In this document: positions 1 to 5,840 of the stretch, in pieces | Position numbering within the stretch: position 1 is the first letter of the stretch | Layout of the letters: each line of letters starts with the position of its first letter | Assembly (NCBI GenBank): GCA_018970625.1 | Contig: JAGWVZ010000229.1 | Span: forward strand, 1-6,170 | Direction: 5' to 3' | DNA length: 6,170 bases | Origin: Myxococcales bacterium | GTDB taxonomy: Bacteria > Myxococcota > Bradymonadia > REDH01 | Program-made: the position numbers and the translations under genes | The notes under the pieces: generated by a model | Databases searched by the model: none | The model's input: the letters and a program-made list of their open reading frames with translations, nothing else | Told to the model about the DNA's origin: nothing

Positions 1-1
1 C

Positions 2-268
<267 letters not shown>

Positions 269-467
269 GCGGCCAGAGTCGCTCTGCCACAAATGACGTC
301 CGCCGCGTGGACAAGGGCAATAGCAGGGCGGAATTCGGCTGAGCGCCCGCTTGTAATTCGACACCCGGGTGGCTCGCGATTCCGCCGATCATCAGCATCG
401 CGGACAAAGTCTGCTGGTTGGCGTACTACGCGGTCATGGCCATGTATCGCCACACCCCGGAAGCCCC
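269..467. other. Intergenic gap, right half with coding-like composition
   Basis: This 199-bp gap lies between the reductase stop and the DUF2834 start. A weak 5-bp hairpin (CAGAG TCG CTCTG, about 274-286) sits just after the reductase stop but has no following T-tract, so I do not call it a terminator. From about 367 to 467, plus-strand frame 1 reads as a plausible protein segment, including IISIADKVCWLAYYAVMAMY. Its codons mostly end in G or C. It has no supported start and runs out of frame into the DUF2834 gene, where it stops at 559-561. It may be the remnant of a lost gene or simple chance. No convincing promoter was seen. Confidence 0.45.
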
Positions 468-806
468 ATGTCATCGAAAGACAAATGGATTATCTCTGTC
501 TACGTACTCATCGCAGCAATCGCTCTGCCAGCGACGTGGATCCACAATATCGCGTTCATGAATTTGCCCGATAATGGCGGAGTTTCCGGATTTATCGCTG
601 GCGGCTACGCCAATCCCGCCGCAGCATCGTTGACCAACGACCTGGGGCTCATCGCCATGGCCGCCGTCGCATTCATGATTGTCGAAGGTCGCCGGGTAGG
701 TGTGCGGTTTGTCCCGGCGTATGTGATTCTGTCATTTCTGGTCGCGGTTAGTGTGACATTCCCCCTGTTTCTGGCCGTTCGACACTGGCGGGTGGTGCGA
801 AAATGA
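468..806 (+). CDS. DUF2834-type small integral membrane protein
   Basis: The product is a 112-residue hydrophobic protein of unknown function. Three membrane helices are predicted by eye, at about residues 8-27, 57-74 and 82-104. Features matching what I recall of the DUF2834 family are a first helix ending in a short loop, an NDL motif (57-59) at the start of the second helix, a membrane-end glutamate followed by RR (EGRR, 73-76), and a C-terminal PLFLAVR (99-105) before a basic tail. The length fits the family, usually about 100-120 residues. The frame is open further upstream to 369, but that extension (residues such as DSADHQHRGQ) is polar and unlike a membrane protein. I therefore chose ATG 468, although its ribosome binding site is weak (GGAAG four bases upstream). 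It shares strand with the reductase but is separated by 199 bp, so cotranscription is uncertain. The family's role is unknown to me and no function is inferred. Confidence 0.8.
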   Translation: MSSKDKWIISVYVLIAAIALPATWIHNIAFMNLPDNGGVSGFIAGGYANPAAASLTNDLGLIAMAAVAFMIVEGRRVGVRFVPAYVILSFLVAVSVTFPLFLAVRHWRVVRK

Positions 807-886
807 TAGCCATTTTGTCGTAGCCCGCACGCTGCTTGTGCTCTATCCGGCTATTCATCCAGTCCGTCGACTCTGCTGATTGCTCC
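807..886. other. Short intergenic gap
   Basis: These 80 bp lie between the DUF2834 stop and the preferred start of the next gene. An in-frame TTG at 836 could extend the downstream gene by 17 residues, but those residues are unremarkable and neither start has a clear ribosome binding site. I see no hairpin or promoter worth naming. Confidence 0.4.
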
Positions 887-1393
887 ATGCGACGCACGAT
901 ACCCCCAGCCACCGATAAACTCCTGATTCGCGTGCTCTCCCGCCCGCGACGTGTGCTCGGCTTTTTTGCGGCCATCAGCATCCTTGTGCCGGTCGCACTT
1001 ATCTTCGCGAACGCCTGGATTTTCGGCAGCGTGTTCCTTGTGTTTGCGCTCTTTATGGGCTGGCTTGTCAGGCGCGCTAATCCCCGCCAAACCCGTGAAT
1101 ACAAGGCAATCATCGGCGATGATGCCGTGATTGCCTGGCTGCTACCCTGGGTTTCGGCGTCGCAACCCCTTCCTGCCGATGTTCGCGCCAGCATCGACTG
1201 GAGCGTTGAGTTCGAATTCCGTGACGGGACGCGTTCTCAGCCTGGCGCCTTTCGCCTCAGACGCACTCAGGAGACCAGCTTCATTGAAGGCCTGCTTCAG
1301 TTAAGTCCCCCGGTGGAGGTCCGCGTCGTGACCCAGGACGGCGAGGTTTGGGTACCACAAACCGAAAGGAGAGCGGCGATTCAGGGGCCATGA
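887..1393 (+). CDS. Hypothetical two-helix membrane protein with a soluble C-terminal domain
   Basis: I do not recognise this 168-residue product. It begins with a basic cytoplasmic stretch (residues 1-22), then a helical hairpin of two hydrophobic segments at about 23-42 and 44-62, ended by positive residues (VRRANPRQTR, 61-70). A soluble part of about 100 residues follows. It contains hydrophobic IIGDDAVIAWLLPWVS (75-90) and alternating-residue stretches that suggest beta strands (SIDWSVEFEFRDG, 102-114; PVEVRVVTQDGEVWV, 142-156). The positive-inside pattern would put both ends in the cytoplasm. ATG 887 was chosen as the first ATG; a TTG at 836 would add 17 residues. No clear Shine-Dalgarno precedes either. 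A minus-strand open frame over 748-1194 was rejected as a shadow because the plus frame gives a sensible membrane protein. The gene lies 80 bp after the DUF2834 gene and converges on the exporter operon. It is probably real, with unknown function. Confidence 0.65.
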   Translation: MRRTIPPATDKLLIRVLSRPRRVLGFFAAISILVPVALIFANAWIFGSVFLVFALFMGWLVRRANPRQTREYKAIIGDDAVIAWLLPWVSASQPLPADVRASIDWSVEFEFRDGTRSQPGAFRLRRTQETSFIEGLLQLSPPVEVRVVTQDGEVWVPQTERRAAIQGP

Positions 1394-1399
1394 AGGGCA

Positions 1400-1441
1400 G
1401 GGCGGCGGTTGATTCCACGCCTGCGAGACCCCGTGCCGCCC
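1400..1441. terminator. GC-rich inverted repeat between convergent genes, possible terminator
   Basis: GGGCGGC (1400-1406) and GCCGCCC (1435-1441) form a perfect 7-bp stem around a 28-base loop. A further ACG/CGT pairing (1417-1419 with 1432-1434) is possible inside the loop. It sits exactly in the 53-bp gap between two converging stop codons, where a bidirectional terminator would be expected. There is no T-tract on either side and the loop is long, so it is not a textbook intrinsic terminator. Chance pairing in GC-rich DNA is a real alternative. Confidence 0.3.
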
Positions 1442-1446
1442 CCGTC

Positions 1447-2538
1447 TCACTCAGCAGCGATATACCCCATCACCCGTTGCCCGGGCACCAGGTCCTGACC
1501 GTCGGTGATGGCGACGACGACTTCCAGAATCTTGGTGTCGATGCGTTCCGTCGGTTCGTCGGTGCGCACGTTCTTGCGGCCCATGCGGCGGGCAATTTCC
1601 ACCACGGTGGCCTGAAACTCGCGCCCTGGATAGGCGTCGGCGATGAGAATGGCGTTGGCTCCCAGGCGCAGCGACGCGATGTCGCGCTCGTCGATATCGA
1701 TGCGCGCGTGCAAGGTGCGCGTATCGCCCATGACCAGGAAGGGCTCGGCACCGCCAGGCGCCAGAAACTCGCCGACCCGGTATTTCACTTCCAGAATTTC
1801 CCCTGCGATGGGTGACCTGATTTCTCGTTGGGCCAGCGCGGTACGCGACTGCTCCACCTGCGCGGCCGCGGCCGTCAGACGCGCTTCGGCGGCGGCAATA
1901 TCCTCGGGACGGCCGCGGAGTGAACCACGCACCCGAGCCTGCACCGTCTCAACTGCGTGTGCATCGACTTCGGCCTGACGGCGTGCGCGGTCGACTTCGT
2001 CGAAGGTGGTCGCGCCCTGCGCCAACAGTGGCTCCAGACGATCCACAATCGACTGCGACAACTCGGCGCGCGCTTCGGCCTCGGCGAGCTCGGCCCGCAA
2101 CGCTTCGATTTCCTCTCGGCGCTGCCCCTGGCGCGCACGCTCCAGGTCCGCAAGCGCGACGGCCTGATTCGCCTCGGCCACCGCCAGGTCGGCCCGCTGC
2201 GTCGCGTTGTCGAGCTCCGCCAGCAGCGCGTTCGCCTCCACAAAATCGCCTTCGTTGACATGAAGCGTGGCAATCACCCCCGACTGAGAGGGTGAGACGC
2301 GTGTTTCTGGCGCGACCGGCTCCACCAGGCCAAGCCCGCCCATCCAGTTTCCGTCAGGATGCCGCGTTCGGAAGTCCACGACGCCTGATCCCGCCGTGAC
2401 TTCGCGTTCTGCGTTCTGAACGTCGCCCTCACGAGGCGTTGTTTGAGGTTCCGCGGTTGCCGCGAAGAATATTGTCGTCAGCATGAACGCACTGGCGGCG
2501 CTGAAAAGAATGAATTTGAACGGAAAACGGAATTTCAT
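1447..2538 (-). CDS. Periplasmic adaptor (membrane fusion protein) of ABC exporter, DevB/HlyD-like
   Basis: The 363-residue adaptor should link the inner-membrane ABC transporter to the outer-membrane duct through the periplasm. Its N-terminus has basic residues, then a hydrophobic segment (about 9-28) ending in AATA, which is either a signal peptide or an uncleaved anchor. The first half of a biotinyl-lipoyl domain is at about 77-112, including SGVIATLHVNEGDFV (86-100). A long Ala/Glu/Arg-rich coiled-coil hairpin follows (about 113-236), containing the RREEIEALRAELAEAE and GRPEDIAAAEARL stretches I associate with DevB-type adaptors. The second lipoyl half (REIRSPIAGEILEVKYRVGE, 238-257) and a beta-barrel region with GDTRTLHARIDIDERD (271-286) follow. 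Near the end, VPGQRVMGYI (351-360) is typical of the family. The start is firm: AGAGG lies seven bases before ATG 2538, and ATGA overlaps the ATPase stop. MacA is a related alternative, but the coiled-coil motifs favour DevB. Confidence 0.93.
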   Translation of the reverse strand: MKFRFPFKFILFSAASAFMLTTIFFAATAEPQTTPREGDVQNAEREVTAGSGVVDFRTRHPDGNWMGGLGLVEPVAPETRVSPSQSGVIATLHVNEGDFVEANALLAELDNATQRADLAVAEANQAVALADLERARQGQRREEIEALRAELAEAEARAELSQSIVDRLEPLLAQGATTFDEVDRARRQAEVDAHAVETVQARVRGSLRGRPEDIAAAEARLTAAAAQVEQSRTALAQREIRSPIAGEILEVKYRVGEFLAPGGAEPFLVMGDTRTLHARIDIDERDIASLRLGANAILIADAYPGREFQATVVEIARRMGRKNVRTDEPTERIDTKILEVVVAITDGQDLVPGQRVMGYIAAE

Positions 2539-3221
2539 GCGTGTGCCTCTACAATATGCCCGTCCTCGATGTGAACGATGCGGTCGGCGATGTGAAAAAT
2601 GCGATTGTCGTGCGTTACGACCACCACGGTGCTGCCGCGCTCCCGCGCCATATCGCGCAGCAGTTCGGTCACCACGCGGCCGCTTTCGGCATCAAGGCTT
2701 GCGGTCGGTTCGTCGGCAAGCAGCAGGGGAGGGGCACCGGCGATGGCGCGCGCAATCGCGACGCGCTGCCGCTGTCCGCCCGACAGCTGATTCGGTAGCG
2801 AATTCATTTTGCTACCGAGCCCCACGCGGTCGAGCAGCTGCCTGGCCTCTGCCAGGGCGTCCCGCCGAGACCATCCGCGCATCGTCAACAGCATGACCAC
2901 GTTTTCGACCGCGCTCAGCGACTGAATCAGGTTATGGCCCTGAAAAATGAATCCGATATAGGCAAGTCGCAGGCGCGGAAGCTCACTCTCCCGACGGCCA
3001 CTCACGGTATCATCGAAGATGCGGACGGTACCGCTGGTTGCGCTCAGGACGCAGCCCATGATGCTCAACAGGGTCGTCTTTCCGCTGCCCGAAGGGCCGG
3101 CAAGGAACACCACTTCGCCTTCGTCCGCCGTGAAGGTAACACCGCGCAACGCCTGATACGCCAGCGGGCCTTTGCCGAACGTTTTGGTTACATTCTCTGC
3201 AACCAGCACAGGTTGATTCAT
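2535..3221 (-). CDS. ABC exporter ATPase subunit, MacB/LolD/DevA-like
   Basis: This 228-residue cytoplasmic nucleotide-binding subunit powers the exporter by ATP hydrolysis. All catalytic motifs are intact: Walker A GPSGSGKTT (42-50), Q-loop glutamine at 94 (FIFQGHNL), signature LSGGQRQRVAIARAI (146-160), Walker B LLLADEP (166-172) with catalytic Glu171, D-loop SLD (175-177), and H-loop His204 (VVTHD). Length and the FIFQxxNL and THD contexts match the lipoprotein/MacB/DevA class of the ABC superfamily. The frame is open to 3287, but the extra 22 residues lack domain sense. ATG 3221 overlaps the permease stop as ATGA, so it is the chosen start, although its Shine-Dalgarno is weak and reinitiation by the upstream ribosomes is likely. 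Its own TGA overlaps the adaptor's ATG in the same way. Function as the engine of this pump is inferred from motifs and operon; the substrate is unknown. Confidence 0.95.
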   Translation of the reverse strand: MNQPVLVAENVTKTFGKGPLAYQALRGVTFTADEGEVVFLAGPSGSGKTTLLSIMGCVLSATSGTVRIFDDTVSGRRESELPRLRLAYIGFIFQGHNLIQSLSAVENVVMLLTMRGWSRRDALAEARQLLDRVGLGSKMNSLPNQLSGGQRQRVAIARAIAGAPPLLLADEPTASLDAESGRVVTELLRDMARERGSTVVVVTHDNRIFHIADRIVHIEDGHIVEAHA

Positions 3222-4426
3222 CGGAACACCATCCCTGGTTCGACCGTACGAACCCGCAGCAGCGCGAGAATGGAGGCCATGATGCACAACACCACCATCC
3301 CAACGGCCGAGCTAAGAATCAGCCAGGTCGGCAGCACCAGCGCCAGCTCCGGGCTTCGAATGCCCTCCGCCATTAATGTCGCCAGAAACAGGCCAATCAT
3401 GGACCCGACCGTGGCGTAACAGATGGCCTGCACAATCAGCAGCGCCACCAGGTCAATCATGCGCGCGCCCATCGCCTTCAGCGTTCCAAACTCCCGAATA
3501 TTGTCGACCACGGCCGAGAACATCGACAGCGCCACGATGACGAACCCAACAATAAGGCCGAATGCCGAGGATGTACCGAAGGTGATACCGATAGCCGTGG
3601 CAGTCAGAATATAGCGGATAATGGAACCCTGAAACTCCTGACGAGTAAGCACCACACTGTTCGGAATTCGCCGTTGCAGCTCAGCTTTTACCTCCTGAAG
3701 TCGAGAAGTATCGGCTACCCGAACCAGCACAAAGTGGGTCTGGTCTTCCGGAAGACGCAATATCTCTCTCGCAGTTTCATATTCCGCAAAGGCATAAGCG
3801 GGACCAAACGGCAATAATCCCCACGTAAATCCACCGACAACAACCCGGTGGCCGTTTAATTCGCGCACACTGCCGAGGTTTACGCCGCCGAGCTTCAGGC
3901 GTTGGGAATCCTCGAAGAAGACAGTGTCGGGCAACCGAAGGTCGGTTGGGTCGCCTGCCACGACGTTCCAGGGACCACCGGCCATGCGGGGCAGGGTGGT
4001 TCCAACCAGGGTGACCGGCTCATTGCCGCCGTCCGGCCGAGCGACGAGCGCTCCGCCGAATGCCAGCGGCTCGGCCCACTGCACGCCCGGAGCCGTCCGC
4101 GCCTGCGTCAGCGCGCTGATGGCGAGCGGAGCCCCGGCCTGCAGCTGCTCTGTGTACGGCGGCGCAATCCAGATGTCGCAATCCGCACTATCGACGAACA
4201 TGGTGTTCTTCTGCAGCAGCCCGAGGAATGTCCCAAGTTGCTGATTTACAAGTACAACCGCAAATACGACGCCCAGCAGGGTGCCGATCGACTTGCTGCG
4301 GTCATGAAATGCCATGGCCACGCCGGTCGTCGCCATGAGCCGGAAACGTGACCACCACGACGCGCCGCGTCCGCGCAGCGCTGTCCGTGACGACCGCGGC
4401 GAACCTGTTGAATTCGCTGGTTTCAT
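3218..4426 (-). CDS. ABC exporter permease, DevC/MacB (FtsX-like) family
   Basis: This 402-residue inner-membrane subunit has the FtsX-like layout. A cytoplasmic N-terminus rich in Arg and Ser (1-44) precedes membrane helix 1 (about 46-69). A large periplasmic domain (about 72-270) follows, then three helices clustered near the C-terminus (about 283-305, 326-350, 364-390). After helix 2 comes REFGTLKAMGAR (311-322), the conserved cytoplasmic coupling segment that contacts the ATPase. The protein ends RVRTVEPGMVFR, like DevC proteins. The periplasmic domain opens with SADCDIWIAPP (80-90), comparable to the D-x-W motif of DevC relatives. The start is firm: GGAGG lies seven bases before ATG 4426, and ATGA overlaps the upstream stop. 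Internal Met31 lacks a ribosome binding site. GC is near 50% over 3601-3840 (residues about 196-276), against about 78% at 4021-4140. Such four-helix permeases act as homodimers in MacB-type transporters, taking substrate from the periplasm or outer leaflet; this is known of the family and not shown here. Confidence 0.92.
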   Translation of the reverse strand: MKPANSTGSPRSSRTALRGRGASWWSRFRLMATTGVAMAFHDRSKSIGTLLGVVFAVVLVNQQLGTFLGLLQKNTMFVDSADCDIWIAPPYTEQLQAGAPLAISALTQARTAPGVQWAEPLAFGGALVARPDGGNEPVTLVGTTLPRMAGGPWNVVAGDPTDLRLPDTVFFEDSQRLKLGGVNLGSVRELNGHRVVVGGFTWGLLPFGPAYAFAEYETAREILRLPEDQTHFVLVRVADTSRLQEVKAELQRRIPNSVVLTRQEFQGSIIRYILTATAIGITFGTSSAFGLIVGFVIVALSMFSAVVDNIREFGTLKAMGARMIDLVALLIVQAICYATVGSMIGLFLATLMAEGIRSPELALVLPTWLILSSAVGMVVLCIMASILALLRVRTVEPGMVFR

Positions 4427-5718
4427 AAGCGCACCTCCGCCAGCGGGGTACCCGAACGAAGTTGAAGCAGCGCCAGCGTCAGCAGCCAGTCGGCGTCGGC
4501 CTGAATGCCCGTTACCCGTGCCACAAACGCATCGCGCTCGGCCTGGCTCACATCGAGCTGCGTGCCCGTTCCGCCGGCATATCGTTCGCGAGCGACACGC
4601 GCGGCGTCGTCCGCGGCGTCCTGCTGTACACGGACCGCCAGCGCTCGCTGCCGCCGCGCTTCCAGCGTATGCCAGGCTTCGAACACGGCATCCTCGGCCG
4701 CCCGTCGCGTTCGCTCTTCAGTCAATTCTGCCGCCTGCAGACGAACCTCAGCGGCGCGAACAGAACGTGGAGTACTAAAACTCAGATTCCAGTTTAACTG
4801 CAGTGATACCGAGAAAAATGCCGTGGGATTGAACCCTGACGCATTCGTCACAAACTCCTGTGCCACCGCAGACAACGTTGGGTACCACGCACGTCGAGAC
4901 CTTAGCAGCTCAGCCTCGGCCTGTTGCGCCGTGACATCGGCCTGCGCGAAACGGGCTCGACGTTCAATGCCAGGCATAAACTCCTGCAGGGCGGCGGCGG
5001 GTTCCAGCGATGCCGTCAACTCCGGCGCCGCGTCTTCTACTTCCACACCGGTGAGCGTTCGAACGTTGCGCCGCGCCAGCGTGCGCGCCAGACCGGCATC
5101 TGCGATGACCTGGTCAGCGGACGCCAGGTCAGCCTGCGCGCGAAGGACGTCGAGCTCGGTCGCCAGCCCTGCGCCTGCACGCGCACTGGCCGTATCCAGA
5201 TTTTCCTGGGCCGTCTGTCGTGACCTTTCGGCCTGTTCAAGCACAGCATCGGCCACCAGAACCTGAAACCACGCCTGTACGAGCGCCTCTTCCAGATTTT
5301 CGGCGACCACTTCCCGTTGCACTTCGGCGCTGGTCGTTTGCAAGGCGCCAGAACGCACCGCCGCCCTGTCTACCAGGTTCAGAATCGGCACCTGAATCTG
5401 CGCCGTCAGCTGAACCTGATTCATTTGCGTGAACACCACCTCCGTGGGTGGCGCGGTCGGGCCGCCGGTGGGCAGGGCGGTGCTGACCTCTTCCTGGTTG
5501 AGTGTGTATTGACCCGCGACGTTAAATGAAGGGAGCAATCGGGCGCGCGTTACGGTAAGGTCGGCCTGCACCTCGCTCAGTCGCTGGTCGGAATCGGCGA
5601 TGTCCAGGTTCCACGACTCGGCCAATTGCGCCAGCTCGACGAGCGTCGGGAACGCGGCCGCTGACGGCGGCAGACCGATGCAGAGGCAAAGTGTGAGTAA
5701 GGGGATGATTCGTGGCAT
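4423..5718 (-). CDS. TolC-like outer-membrane efflux protein (OEP family)
   Basis: The 431-residue product should form the trimeric outer-membrane channel and periplasmic tunnel of the exporter. Residues 1-22 look like a cleavable signal peptide, with a basic start, a hydrophobic LLTLCLCIGL core and a PSAAA end; there is no lipobox at the probable cleavage site. The mature chain shows the internal duplication of the family. RAGAGLATELDVLRAQADLA (180-199) repeats as RYAGGTGTQLDVSQAERDAF (379-398). RARLLPSFNVAGQY (58-71) resembles RRAWYPTLSAVAQ (275-287), where helix passes into membrane beta strands. Long Ala/Glu/Arg-rich helices fill the rest. Length is close to the usual 420-480. The frame is open upstream to 6153, but that extension overlaps the regulator gene; ATG 5718 has AGGAG nine bases upstream and begins the signal peptide, so it is the start. 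It is the first gene of the coupled cluster, and its TGA overlaps the permease ATG by four bases. Confidence 0.94.
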   Translation of the reverse strand: MPRIIPLLTLCLCIGLPPSAAAFPTLVELAQLAESWNLDIADSDQRLSEVQADLTVTRARLLPSFNVAGQYTLNQEEVSTALPTGGPTAPPTEVVFTQMNQVQLTAQIQVPILNLVDRAAVRSGALQTTSAEVQREVVAENLEEALVQAWFQVLVADAVLEQAERSRQTAQENLDTASARAGAGLATELDVLRAQADLASADQVIADAGLARTLARRNVRTLTGVEVEDAAPELTASLEPAAALQEFMPGIERRARFAQADVTAQQAEAELLRSRRAWYPTLSAVAQEFVTNASGFNPTAFFSVSLQLNWNLSFSTPRSVRAAEVRLQAAELTEERTRRAAEDAVFEAWHTLEARRQRALAVRVQQDAADDAARVARERYAGGTGTQLDVSQAERDAFVARVTGIQADADWLLTLALLQLRSGTPLAEVRL

Positions 5719-5727
5719 TAGAGTCGT

Positions 5728-5732
5728 CTCCT
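5728..5732 (-). promoter_or_regulatory. Shine-Dalgarno AGGAG that fixes the outer-membrane factor start
   Basis: On the minus strand AGGAG lies nine bases before ATG 5718. It decides the start against the much longer open frame that continues into the regulator gene. The flanking AGTCG and CGACT (plus 5742-5746 and 5722-5726) could pair as a 5-bp stem, with this site displayed in a 15-base loop. Confidence 0.7.
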
Positions 5733-5751
5733 GTGTGTAATCGACTGGTCG

Positions 5752-5763
5752 CTCATTAATAAG
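5752..5763. promoter_or_regulatory. AT-rich imperfect palindrome, candidate repressor operator
   Basis: CTCATTAATAAG pairs with itself over 10 of 12 positions: the core ATTAAT is perfect, one position per arm mismatches, and CT/AG close the ends. It overlaps the -10-like hexamer of the exporter operon and stands out as AT-rich in a GC-rich region. A TetR-family dimer bound here would block RNA polymerase. The arms are short compared with many TetR operators, so this is a candidate only. Confidence 0.35.
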
Positions 5764-5840
5764 TTCAGCTTCGGAAGAGATGTGGGTAGAAATGCGCTGG
5801 TTGGCGAAAAGGTGTGGTCCAGGTGAGAGGGGTAGACGAT

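Larger units (their letters stand above)
5719..5840 (-). promoter_or_regulatory. Regulator-exporter intergenic region with probable operon promoter
   Basis: These 122 bp lie between the TetR-type gene and the outer-membrane factor gene, both on the minus strand. The exporter operon's promoter is expected here unless it reads through from the regulator. The only -10-like hexamer I see is TATTAA on the minus strand (plus positions 5756-5761), which would give a leader of about 30 bases. No convincing -35 box lies 16-18 bases upstream of it. A short palindrome CTTCGGAAG, with a single central base, lies at 5769-5777 near the expected -35 area. The promoter is inferred mainly from gene layout. 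Confidence 0.45.

Noticed and set aside
274..286. CAGAG TCG CTCTG hairpin after the reductase stop as a terminator
   Set aside because: Only 5 bp with a mismatch beyond and no T-tract; too weak to call.
748..1194. Minus-strand 148-residue open frame
   Set aside because: It lies opposite the two-helix membrane protein gene, its product is low-complexity and Ser/Arg/Thr-rich, and it has no domain sense. It is a mirror of the plus-strand codons.
1348..1815. Plus-strand 155-residue open frame reaching into the adaptor gene
   Set aside because: It runs antisense through the adaptor's conserved lipoyl and barrel regions and shows no recognisable motif.
2535..3287. A 250-residue reading of the ATPase
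   Set aside because: The 22 extra N-terminal residues lie within the permease gene and match nothing in the ABC ATPase fold. ATG 3221 makes the same ATGA junction as the other genes.
4505..5266. Plus-strand 253-residue open frame
   Set aside because: It is antisense to the outer-membrane factor, and its product is mostly Ala, Ser, Arg and Cys. This is the usual shadow of a GC-rich gene.
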